Origin: Psettodes erumei
Taxonomy: Eukaryota; Chordata; Actinopteri; Pleuronectiformes; Psettodidae
Direction of reading: 5' to 3'
Assembly: GCA_016785225.1 (NCBI GenBank)
Contig: JAFBJZ010000950.1
Span: forward strand, 434,001 to 498,000
DNA: 64,000 bases
Part shown: piece after piece, positions 31,701-43,092 of the stretch
How the letters are laid out: each line of letters opens with the position of its first letter
Position numbering within the stretch: position 1 is the first letter of the stretch
Position numbers and translations under genes: made by a program
Notes under the pieces: model-generated
Seen by the model: only the letters and a program-made list of their open reading frames with translations
Told to the model about the DNA's origin: nothing
Databases searched by the model: none

Positions 31701-33370
31701 GACTTTGATGAATCAAAAGCCTTTTGTTTTCTTTCTTTCTTTCTTTCTTTTTAATAGCCCTTCAGTGATTGGCCCAGACACCCCCAAGCCTTACAAGGAG
31801 GGGAGGAGGTGTGTTCTGTTTGTCAGAGGAGAGCCAAAATGTCTGCAATAATAAGTCCTCCATGATTCCCCGTGATAGAGGGAGAAGGGAGGTGTTTAAA
31901 GGCTCGACCCACAGTCGGACTCTCTCTACATTGTATCGTTGCTGATTATTGTGTGATGACCAACCGTTGTCCTGAAGGATGTTTCCCTGTCAATCAAAAA
32001 ATACAAGATTTTTTTATTCCTGACACATGTTTTCTGCCTCGTTTCTAAAAAATAAAAAAATAATAAAAATAAAATTTTTAGGCATTAATTCAACGGAAAA
32101 TCATATTATATGCCTGCATAATGGCAAAATAAATAAATATATAGTTAAATAAATAAGAATGATGATAGTAAGTTGCCCCTGAAGAAAACTTCTCAGTTAT
32201 CATAATTTATTAGTAAGCATTTGTCCAAAACACACTCAGGTGTTTGTATTGCCTTGGGCAGTGGAAGAAGTCAAGGAGTATAGATTTTGAAGGTATTAAA
32301 TTAGTTTTGTTTTGTTTTTGTTTTTTAAAAAGGGGGGACAGGAGATACACGAGTTAAGGTTAGTAAAAGGAAAACGCACTGGGCTTGGGACTGGGACTTT
32401 TTTGATAGATGATTTGTATATATCATAATTTTATAGTTGAAGATGTAGCTGACACAATGAAACTGTATAAAACCACAAAACAGGGCTCTCTATATCTCCC
32501 CACACATGAACAGATACTCTTGCATGTATGTGCTTAATTTTGATCAGTTTGGAGATTTCAACTTATTCTAACTATTTCTGGTTTAGAAACAGCACTTACG
32601 ATTCTGCACTGGCCAACACTGATCAAAGAGTCTGTCATGAAAAGGCACCAACAATATTAGCATTTTATAGTTTTCAACAGGAAAAACACTTCTTCAAACA
32701 ACTTCTCCAGGTTCTCCAGATGTTGCACAGTTATGGTAAGTTAATTTGAGACCCTTTTTAAAAATTTTGTTTTAGTTTCACATTCAAAATGTGATTAAGT
32801 GATTATATTTTCAAGTTGTGGAGTCACCAATTGAGATATTAAAATGACATGTAAAATTGCATTTGTATGTAAATGAATGACTCTATTCTCTTGTTTCTGT
32901 AGGAAAGACTCACAACCGCTAGATGGCAATGTTTAGTTGTGTGGGAATTGTCGAATATGGACATTATACAGCATAGTATGTGGACTTAATTTAAAAAAAA
33001 AAACAAACTTCTGTACAGACTTGCCATTTTGTTTTTTTATATTATCAATGTTTTTAACAGCTAATCGTGGTAAGTCGGTTTCTGCACTTCTAGATTACAG
33101 TAATATTTTAGTTTTTACTTCTACTTTATGTGACAATGATTATCAGTGTAATGTGATCCTGATTATCAGTGTAATGTGATCCTATGAGAAGCACAATTAC
33201 CAAAAAAAACTGAATAGACAAGACCTGGATATAAAATGTGGAAAGAATATTTAAAATGTGAATGTTTTAATTTATTTCGATGCTTCAGTAATCTATTGTT
33301 TTATCTATTCCATTCAGACAGATTTTGTGTGAACATGAGACGATGTATAGAGGGGAAAAAGACGATTCTT
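28701..33370. other. Intergenic region, no gene seen
   Basis: This is AT-rich unique sequence. Short ORFs have no protein-like character. It contains a CTTT run at 31730-31749 and a 23-base tandem duplication at 33138-33183. Confidence 0.7.
33138..33183. repeat. Perfect two-copy tandem duplication, 23-base unit
   Basis: The unit 33138-33160 (gattatcagtgtaatgtgat plus cct) is repeated exactly at 33161-33183. Confidence 0.95.
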
Positions 33371-33379
33371 GAAATCAGG

Positions 33380-33549
33380 GTATGTTTTAGGGCGCGGCTG
33401 CGGTGTGATTGACACCTGCCGCAGTTAACGCAGAGGCCAGAGCAAAACCATTCACTGTGGTTTCGTTTCATGAAAGTTAATTTGTTCGCCCAAGAAATGT
33501 CCAGTTCAGCGTTCGGTTACACGAAGGAGCCGGCTGGTCAATCTTCCCG
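33380..33549 (+). other. Candidate first exon and promoter of an unidentified transcript
   Basis: A CpG-bearing patch precedes ATG at 33497-33499 with A at -3. The 18-residue peptide MSSSAFGYTKEPAGQSSR (last codon split) runs into a strong donor, CG|gtgagtac, at 33550. A CRE-like tgacgtca (33854-33861) and more CpG-rich sequence lie within 350 bases downstream. I do not recognise the peptide and found no second exon, so this may be a coding first exon, a non-coding RNA start, or chance. Confidence 0.35.
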
Positions 33550-34005
33550 GTGAGTACGTTTTATATCAAGCCTGTATTTCGCTAGCCAACATTAGCATGG
33601 CTAACGATATCACAATCAATTACAGGTGCATCTGGCTAACCAAGCTAGTTAGCTGGTGCTAGCTTACTGATAACTTAGCGCTTGTTATGCTACCGGTTCC
33701 TGGCCCGGCCGGACTGGTAACTAGTGTCAGCCCAGTAGTGCCCCCACCCCGTCGACAAAATATTGAATCGTCCGGTTTCATAAAAACTAAGTTGGCGACG
33801 GCTGAAACGCCGAACTCCAGGCTTTCAAACGGTCTTTTTTCGCAAACCGCCGGGTGACGTCAGAGCGTGTTGCCGCTCGGTGTCGCCTCAGGACCGCAAC
33901 TTCACCGGTGCAGCGCGTTCACTCAACACGGCGGCAGATGGCGCAGTTGAACAGTGTTGAACACTGTGATGAAATGTGACGGTAACCTCTAGTGCTGAAG
34001 TGCTT

Positions 34006-34006
<1 letters not shown>

Positions 34007-34095
<89 letters not shown>
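34007..34095. repeat. (GT)n microsatellite, 89 bases, uninterrupted
   Basis: A pure GT dinucleotide run, the longest perfect one in the window. Confidence 0.98.
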
Positions 34096-34097
<2 letters not shown>

Positions 34098-37003
34098 GCA
34101 ATGTCACTTGTAATATGTTCCTGTGAGAAGTAAAAGGTCAAGATGACAGATCAGAAAAAATAAAAAGTCCCCCCCCCACGCCCAACAAAGGCAGCAGTGC
34201 CTGCTAACAGCTTTTAAAATGCCAATATTTATCTAATACCTTGTCTGGTTATTACTGTTGCAAATTCACCTCTAATTTATCGCCTATTTGTAATTAAATT
34301 AAATCAGTCTCTAAGGCTTCTTGTTCATTTTAGACAGCACTGCCCTTTGATGTGTTTCCGATTCTGGGTCTGAATACAGCTCTGCCTTCCCACGACTTAA
34401 AATTAGCCAGTCAAAGCTGCGTTCAAAGACCAGCTTAGCCTGTGACCATTAAAGAAACATCTCACTTCATAGTCACTTCGAGGCCTGTTTTAAAAAGGCA
34501 GTCTTGCAGATGGACTCAAACCGGTTTCCATATGTTTCTGCCCTTATCTACTCTTCAGATGATTCAGTCACCGAGTTACAGTCTGCTGTCAGCCGGCCAG
34601 GTTCCCCATCTTTACAGCGCCATGAAAAATCCGCGATCGGCATTTAATTGGATGTCCACATTTGGACGTTCAGCAAAATGTCTCACAAGATTGTCCATAC
34701 CACTCTAAAGAAAGATTCCTCCTTCAGCACCTGCTCGGTGTAAAGCAGCTTTGTCAGGCGGTGGTATGACAGCTTTGTCTGTTGGGACAGCCGTTATGAA
34801 GATACAAGAGAAACTTTGCATCCAGTATAGAAGCTGGAAAGTATGAGTTTAAACCATGTAGCATCTCCAGCATCCTCTTGAAGGGGGAGAAGAGAATGAT
34901 GATCAATATATTACATTTCTGCAGGTTAAAAAGTAAGTGTCAGTGATGCCAGTAGATGTTTAAAAAGATTGTGTTTTACAGAAGATTAAATGACCTTATA
35001 TGTTTGAGCTCTGAGGAACATTTACAGTCATATTTAGGTGTCACAAACACCAGTTAAAAAGGTGTTTGAATTCCAGTGTCATTGAATTTTTTTTTTGGAA
35101 CATTTAGATCCACAGTTGTAGTTTAAGACTGGTGGTTTGAATGAGGACACACATCAGCAAAGAATCATTTATAAAAGTCATTTTATCTAAGTATCATGTC
35201 GGTTCTGAGAGGGGCTTCATTCTCCAGGAATAGCCCTTTTTGACAAAATCAACTTGAAACCTTATTTATTTTCTACTTACAGTCGACAAGCTATAATGTG
35301 CCACTGAGACATTACACTGACTCATCCCTTGTTGCAGGATGTTTTTCCTGCAGCCCCGAGCGATCAGCTTCAGACTGAGACTCACATTAAAAGAGGGGGA
35401 AAAAAAAGTCAGGAGCCATTTACCTGCTCGGAAAGGCTCGTGGCTTACGGCTCCCTCAGGAAATCAAGGTTATGGTCACTGCAATTGTTCCATTATTATT
35501 ATATGATATGAATATGCCCTTTTTTATCCATGTGGATCCAAAGCTATGAGAAGGTGTTGTGCACAAGTGCGCCTAATGGACCGTAAATATTGTCTGTCCT
35601 GTGGGTGAGCGTTATTTTCTCCTTCTCTCCATGATGCGGTCCAGCTTTCACCGTTATGTGGTCTGTGCTTTGATACTGTATATCATCCCTTATTAGCCTA
35701 TTGTATGTAGGTTCTCTGAGTCACACACTGTCTAAATAATTCATGATTCAGCTCGGCACAACATTAGATGCGGGTGCTGCAAAAATGCTAAAAACCGCCG
35801 GAGGGAGGCACGCGCATGCTTTCCCCTGGTGGAGGGAGGTCTGCTGGTGGAGGTGCACCTATGGGTTTAGTTCTACACAAATTGTATCCAGTGGTGCTAA
35901 ATGTAAAGGAGCTGATGTGGGTGTTGGGCTTGTTTGTGCTGGCGGTGGAGCTAACGCTCAGCAGGGTCAGGTGGAAGCAGACCCAGTAGCCCGGTGGTTC
36001 TGGGCTGGGCTCAGCACATGGAACTGTCTGCGTCCTCTGGGGTGGAGGATATAACTCATATCTGTTGTGGCTGCTGTGTCAGAGGGTAAAAATGTCATCT
36101 TCTTCTTGTACCAGCGAGGTGACTAATTGTTTTGCAGCTTTGCTTGGAGACTTGGCTGCGCCTCCCCAGGTTTTTGCTTCAGGCTGCCGGCGCTCCAAAT
36201 CGGCTCCAGTGCGTGCGCCTCGGCCGGCCGGCGGGTTTCCTGAATCTCCGTTACTTCTCGCTCCTTGTTGGAGGGCGGCGGCCTGAAATATTGAACGGCG
36301 GGCCTCAGAACCAAACCTTCTGCAGCGAAAAAAGAGGAAAATGGGGAAAAACAAGAAGAGGAAGAAAACCTATTAAGAAACAAGTATAAAATAAACAGTG
36401 ATCACTAATGAGCGACACGCTCCAGATAGCTGCTCCTGAGTCAGTTTCAGGAAATCATTTCTAAATTACTGTATATTGGTTAGGAGGACATTTAGTTGAT
36501 TTGGGCGAGTTTTAACAACCAAGAGTATCATTTAGACTCCATCCTCTATGGAGTAGATATTTTGCTTGTTATTACCGAGATCCCTGTTGCTCTCTTAATG
36601 TAGACACACATTCATGCATGTTTTCTGTATTCATTTATCCATCTTCCTATGCAGCGTGTTTTGTTGATTACTATTTGATTGTGTACAAGTTTGTGCAGTA
36701 GAAAGTCTTGATCAAGTGTACTGTACAACGTATAGATTTGTGTGTGTGAGAGCGAGAGAAATGATTGATAATTGATTTTTATCATCGCATTACTGCATGT
36801 GGGAAAACCAGGGGAAGTGCTGAATTATACTCTCAACAAAAAGGATCAGGAAATTAAAAGGAAATTAATTGATCTGCATACACTACGTTGTAGAGATGTT
36901 AGTGTGTGTGTGTGTGTGTGTGTTTAGTATGTTTTGCAGGAGACTGCAGCATCTGTTTCCCTATCTGTCAGTCTCATATTGGTGGTTGAGTTACCCTCTC
37001 TCC

Positions 37004-37004
37004 C

Positions 37005-37036
<32 letters not shown>

Positions 37037-37061
37037 TGCGTGCGTGTGTGTGTGTGTGTGT
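37004..37061. repeat. Compound (GT)n/(GC) microsatellite
   Basis: A GT run interrupted by GCGCGTGCGTGC. Confidence 0.95.
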
Positions 37062-37131
37062 TCCACACCCCTTGCGGCCATTCTGTCTCCCAGACAGCTG
37101 TTTGGTGACCTGCCTTTCCCTCCCACAGCAT

Positions 37132-37132
<1 letters not shown>

Positions 37133-37170
<38 letters not shown>
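37133..37170. repeat. (CA)n microsatellite
   Basis: A pure CA run 72 bases after the GT tract at 37004-37061. The two are complementary and could pair as an imperfect hairpin. Confidence 0.95.
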
Positions 37171-37178
<8 letters not shown>

Positions 37179-39493
37179 CAAACACGCTGCCACACTCATG
37201 GCAGCCCAGCATGTCTGCCACCACTGGTATCCCCGAGCCATCACACACACACAAACACAATCGTACGCGGACCCCTTCGGTCCCACCCACTCACTGATTG
37301 TCCAGCTTTGTCCGTTCATAGCTGGAGAACAGAACCAATTTTCATTACGCAAACTGAATCACTGATCTTTGATAAACAACTTGTTTTCCCCAACGGTTCA
37401 CGAAGGGACCTTGCACGAGGACATCAGAGCTGACTGCTGCACCGAGGGATGTGGATTTTACGGGTCAACTCCGATAACTCAGCCAGACGCAGCCCGAATG
37501 TGCTGTGGGCAAAGGACAGGTGTAGAGCTGTCCACCTTAAAATGGGGAACCTGAGTTTGCTGTGCGGTGACAGTCGGCACTTCAATGGATGCTGTGTTTG
37601 ATGAATCAGCAACATCCAGGTCTGCAAAATCCACCGTGGCTAGGCTCTCATGGTCCAGATGCGCATAAAATTCCCAATTATCCAAAATAATTTTTGGGTC
37701 CCTTTTTGCTCTTGGGAAATGTTCATTTATCCATTTGCATTTAATCTGGAATCTTCTGGTTCTCTATTTCAGTTTTATGGATTTTGGCAAAGCTTGAGAT
37801 AATGTTAACTCTGTAATCCTCGCTGCAGGAATTATGAGATCTGAATTAGCATTTCTGGCATGTTGGCGCTCTAATAAGGATGCCCCGCGCCCTGTTCCCG
37901 ACTGTGACATTCGTGTACAAGAAAGGCGCAGCCAAACTGTCTGGAAAGTGTTGGGTGTGACGGCACCGGGTGCCATCAGACAACGTCCTTCTGGCTTCAG
38001 TGGACCACGATCGCTGATTTGCACAGGAGCAGTCTGCAGCAGACTGTGACGGAGTCAGACTGAGAAAGCACCTTCACATCAGGTACAAACATCAGCATGT
38101 GCAGCAGTTCCTCCTGCGGCGGACATTACCCGCAATTTATGGGTTGCTTTTACTGACCTCCTGTCTTTGCAGCAGCTGCCCAATGGATGCAGAGATAGAT
38201 TGAAGCACGCTGATTGCATCAAACCATCTGTAGTCTAAATAGCCCCGATCTAACCTTTACCTTTGTAATACTGTTATACCCTTTTCTGTCCTTATAGGCC
38301 ATAGATGGAAATCATGACTTCAGCACTTTGCTTGCAATCTGCCAGTCTTCCTGTTATCTTGCGAAACTGAAACATCAGTGTTATCTTCAAAAATGAAAAA
38401 TCTAGCACACTGAATAAAACAACAAAGAAAGTACAAAAAAATAACTTTAAAACTTTTAGTTTTATGTTGTCGTGCTAGTGTACATAGAAAAAAAAACAAT
38501 ACAAAACCCAGAATGCAGAAAATAGATCAACTAAACTTTCAGCAGGGTGCTTCAGTCATTTCACTGTAAAAAATGTTCTTCCAGAAATCATGGAAAACTG
38601 ATGATCCTGACCCCCCCCCCAATCCCCCCAAGCTTGCTAACAAATAACTGAAGATGACAAACAGGTCACTGGTCAAATATAGGCTATTGCCTCTCCGTTT
38701 ATGTGTCAGATCAATATGGAAAGAGGATACAGTTGACTTTCTGACCAGGCAGACTGGATTGCTCCAAAAAGACACTGTAGAAGAGAGAATGCCATAAAAT
38801 GTAATAAAGTGGAATATTATATCCCTTTGTGGAGAGGGAATATATATGTGATGCCTTTACGGTCCCTGGCTGCATTCTTATTTCAGGCACTAAGAAGGGG
38901 CTTCTTTGCTTAATTTGCATATGCAGCATTCCTGCGGTGCTTTGCAGGAACTGGTAGAACATTTTAAAGGTTGTTAATATTGCTGGCATTATTCCTAATC
39001 CCCCCGTTTTCCTATCTGCAACTCTTCCTGCAGGATTGCATACGGCCTGGACTGCTCAGTATTCAGATGATGTGACCTTATGGCACTTTGATAGTATCAC
39101 AGTGATATTCCCGCAGGGAGACACTCTAATATGTTTGTGATGCCCAATAATGAGTTCATAGTGACCTGACTCAGCCTTATGGCATTTTTAATGTCACAAT
39201 GGCATTCTGTGACATTTTTATCACATCCTCGCTACTTACGGGTCTGCTGTGGTATTTATTGGTGTACGTAGCCTGTCCTTGTGAGATTACTAGCGGGTTT
39301 TTTTCTTGTTCAGTAAGAGGGTCAGTGGTTGACTGAAACTTGGTCTTTGCTTTGTTCTTGAACACAAGTGTGTGAGCATGATGGCTCGTTGCTTCATAAC
39401 CAATCTTAAAAATAATAATTAAAATATATTGGAGCTGCACCTGCATGGATTTATAGCACATGCCAGAGCGAACGGTGACCGACCGTACACCCA

Positions 39494-39495
<2 letters not shown>

Positions 39496-39532
<37 letters not shown>
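39496..39532. repeat. (CA)n microsatellite
   Basis: A pure CA dinucleotide run. Confidence 0.95.
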
Positions 39533-39537
<5 letters not shown>

Positions 39538-41076
39538 ACCCATTCTCTTGACATTTGCTCAGTCAGGTGTGAATTGTAACTGTACAGCCATTTGTGTCTG
39601 CATTACTGTATGTAACACCCCCTCCCTTGGTGATGTTCTCTCTTATCCTTGAGAGAGAGAGAGAGAGAGATTCACTTGAAAGCTCCCAAATCATGAATAG
39701 GTTGAGATCACCTTGGATTGTACATGCAGTAGATGGATAGATAGATAGATAGATCTGTTTGTAGGTCCTGACCTTCTCTGATGAGGAAGTTGAGTGGAAG
39801 TGGCATCTGGCATTTGGCCTGACATTTTCTTGAAACCCCTCCTCCACCATAAGATCTATAGGTGGGGCCTTCTAATTAACTTACCACACAGTATGTTTTT
39901 TTTTTTTACGCTGAATAGTCTTACAAACATTAAACTCCAGGATACAGCTCATCAAAACAAAATATGACACAACAGGCTTTATGTATTCACCTTTAGCAAA
40001 CATGATGGATTTCTTAACACAGGGCCAACATGGTAATATATGATAGTCTAACCTCACTTTACTTGGACTGAACGTGTTTATGTGCATGTGACTGGAGGTG
40101 TGGCGTTAAAAAGATGGAAGAAGGTGTGTGATAAAGCTCAGGTGCTGGCATGTCTCCCAACTTCCCCGCACCGTCTGGGCCTCGGGCTGAAATTAAACGG
40201 GCTGATTCAGACTTCTTCGAATGGACAGCGACGGTAGGATTTTTTTTGAGTATTCACGGAACATTTCGACGTAGCAGAGGAACTGAAGGTGCGTGTGCTC
40301 TGTTTCCAGGTCGGACGCCGTCCATGTTAAGCCGCTACACAACCGGCCAACTTCGCCAAGTTAACAATGAGCCGAAGACTTCTCCAGACCGCAGGGCAGG
40401 AAGACGAGCCCCGGCGGAAACTCGCAGGTGGGCCCGCAACACGTCCTCCTGCGGATCATCTGGAGCGCGACGATTATTCTAACGCTTTTAACACGCAATG
40501 ACGAACTCACAGCAGAGCGCAGGGAAACAATTGTCTCCAGCAGCCCCGTGATTTTCCCAGTCAGTTTGAAATAACTTTTTTATTTCGTAGATTTATTGGC
40601 CTGCATTCGCATCCACGGGTCGTTTCCGTGGGTGTGTGCGCTTGAGACGCTTGTGTGTCTGAACACATTCGAACTAATCCACAGCGGTAGGTGGAGGTGG
40701 AGCAGTCGACTTTCATTTGCCATTTCCTGTTAAGAGTGTTTTTGCTTTTGCGCCACTAGTTGGTGTAGCCTATATTTATATTATAAGCCTTTATGTGCTT
40801 TGTTGTGCTCCAGTTTTCCGGATGGACTGACTGCATGCAAATCTCAAAAGGCATGAATGGAGGGAGGCAGAGAGAGAGAGACTGTCAGATGTGTCAGAGA
40901 TGAGGGGAGAATTTGTGTGATTTAGCCCAACTCTGCCTGTGTTGGTCCGTCTTGGACTGAGCTGCTTCCTGAAGGAGTTTTAGCGCAGAGAGCAGGGGAG
41001 GGGGGGGGGGCGACAGACCGACGGACCGACAGTCCGTCTATCTATCCAGCTGCCCCTGCCTCTGCAGAAGCGCGCT

Positions 41077-41077
<1 letters not shown>

Positions 41078-41107
<30 letters not shown>
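41078..41107. repeat. (CA)n microsatellite upstream of grin2a 5' exon
   Basis: A CA run followed at 41201-41226 by a GA run, both within the probable grin2a promoter region. Confidence 0.95.
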
Positions 41108-41111
<4 letters not shown>

Positions 41112-41200
41112 GCATAGACAAAACGCCAAGTCACACGCAACCGTGCACGTTCAACACACCCGCACACAGTCTCACACACGCATACCCGTGCACGACGAGG

Positions 41201-41226
41201 GAGAGAGAGAGAGAGAGAGAGAGAGA
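41201..41226. repeat. (GA)n run in probable grin2a promoter
   Basis: A pure GA run directly upstream of GC-rich sequence. GA/CT runs near start sites are common GAGA-type promoter elements, but no function can be shown here. Confidence 0.9.
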
Positions 41227-42854
41227 CGCTGGGAGCGGGTCCCATGCACGGTTTGCAGGCTGCCGCGGAGCCTCCGCTGTACTAGTCAACGTGCGTGTGC
41301 GTCTATGCGTGCGTCCGGCGGCCGCTCGCCTGCCTCTGCCCTCCTCTGCGCTCCTCTCCTCGCCCGGGACAGGAATAACGGGATACCGGGAGCTCTAATC
41401 ACACAGAGGCAGGTTGAGCCCCCCCCTCAACCCACCCCCCTCGCCCCCCACCCCCCCACAATGCGCGGGGCCAGCAGATATTGCAGTGGAGAATCGGCGG
41501 TATAGGCGCACACACAATGAAGATTGGATTACAGCAACAGTGATTTTATTCGCAGCTGCGCGCCCGTGAAGTGCTAAAACGGGGATTTCATTCAGTATTT
41601 TTGGACACGGTGGGAATAATTCCTGGCCAGAGCTTCGGTGATTTATCTATATTTTTCCTCTCCTGTTGTGCAGTGTTTGGGAGAGTGATCACCATCAGAG
41701 GCTGCATGGTTTCTCAGAGGAGAGAGGGGACTGTTGCAATGTCATCTCACACCACTGTTTTGGAGCTCTGTGGAAGGGAGATGCTGTAAGTACTTTGTCA
41801 TGTTTGTTATTTTTCTCTGAATTTAGGGTTGGGATCATCTATGCCCCCCACCCCCTCCCCTTTTCATCAGTGGGCGCCGTGCGGGTTTTACCCACAGGCG
41901 TCCCTCATCCAAAGTGCGGCACCCACACCGCGGAGAGCACAGCTGTCCCTGAAAATACAGTCAACTGGGATTTAAACGACGGCGAGGCAGGCACCGCGCG
42001 ATGCAGACACACAGACCAAACCGAAATCCGATCCTCCTCTCTCAGCTCCAACGTCAAATCTTACAGTTTTTCCTCGGAAATCATGACGCTGGCGCAGTGA
42101 GCGGAGCGCAGGCTGCCGCGAAGCGCATCCGTGCACGGCGTCTCTCGGCCGGCCAGATCAAACTCAACACGTTTGTCCTCGTCATACGAATCACGCACAA
42201 ACTGACCGCACAGGTGAAATAGCCTCCTTTTGCTGTTTTGGGGCACATGCAGCCAGCGTCGCCCCAATTTTTTTCCCCACACAGTAAGACCAGAAACGCT
42301 GTGAACCCCGTTTCACACACCCCCACCCCCTCAAAAAACAGATACGCGATTAATGCAGAGTACACGCCACATCAGTAAGGAGCGGATGTGCTTTCTGGGG
42401 ATATCATCCTGAGGTTGGGTAACACATTGCGGGGATTTCGGTCTTCGCCAGTGGTGTTGGCACAACTTCTCCATCCCATAACAGGACGACCAAGCGGCGT
42501 TACGTGTGTGTGTGTGTGTGTGGGGGGGGTCTCTAAGAACGCAGCAGCGCTTAGTTTCATAGCTGTGATGCGATATTCAGGCCAAACCTTGCGTCTGTCC
42601 CAAACGTGACAGAAAGTGAACACGAGCTTTGCCCTGGAAAAAAATCCTTTCGCTGTGTAAGGGGGGGGGGTCTTGGCCACGAGTGGAGGAGGCAGGCCCA
42701 CGTTGCACCGGTAGGGGTCGCACTTGTATTGTGTTGGCTTCATTGAACCTAATGGGGAGATCCAAATGAATTTACATCCTCCACCCCCTACCCCCCACCC
42801 CACCGTTCTCGGGACTCAGTCACGTTGTTTAAGCGCAGTTTTCCTATCACAGAG

Positions 42855-42857
<3 letters not shown>

Positions 42858-42911
<54 letters not shown>

Positions 42912-42912
42912 G
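42858..42912. repeat. (CT)n microsatellite
   Basis: A long CT run with one G interruption at 42900. Confidence 0.95.
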
Positions 42913-43062
42913 TAAAGGCGTCAGGCTCAGCTCCTGGAAGGCCAATCCATATTTTTATGACAGCAAAAGGAAATAATGTGTTAACCCACTACCTCCCCCA
43001 TGCAGATCAAGGCCCTCACCATTCTGCCTTATGGGTTTCCTGCCTCTACTATTCAGCAGGAT

Positions 43063-43092
43063 TGTGTGTGTGTGTGTGTGTGTGCGTGTGCG
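43063..43092. repeat. (GT)n microsatellite
   Basis: A GT run with GC interruptions at its end. Confidence 0.9.

Larger units (their letters stand above)
34096..40900. other. Intergenic region between cacna1h and grin2a
   Basis: There is no supported gene. It contains CA/GT microsatellites at 37004-37061, 37133-37170 and 39496-39532, a GA run at 39651-39669, a GATA run near 39733-39753, and a GC-richer patch at 36120-36310. ORFs here follow the repeats or lack protein character. Confidence 0.7.
40900..41785 (+). promoter_or_regulatory. grin2a: Probable grin2a promoter and 5' untranslated exon
   Basis: The region is GC- and CpG-rich compared with its surroundings, with poly-C/G tracts, GA and CA runs, and it ends at a strong donor (gtaagtac at 41786). 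Mammalian GRIN2A has long GC-rich leader exons upstream of the first coding exon, so this is the natural candidate. The first base of the transcript cannot be placed. Small upstream ORFs occur at 41461-41505 and 41517-41543. Confidence 0.45.

Noticed and set aside
34007..34095. CRISPR-like or satellite array
   Set aside because: It is a plain dinucleotide microsatellite with no spacers; the same applies to the other CA/GT tracts.
36934..37433. Overlapping ORFs of about 140 codons on both strands
   Set aside because: All are His-Thr or Cys-Val translations of the CA and GT repeats at 37004-37170.
41666..42100. 144-codon + strand ORF in the grin2a leader region
   Set aside because: It crosses the strong donor at 41786, has no recognisable domain and lies in CpG-rich leader sequence; probably chance.
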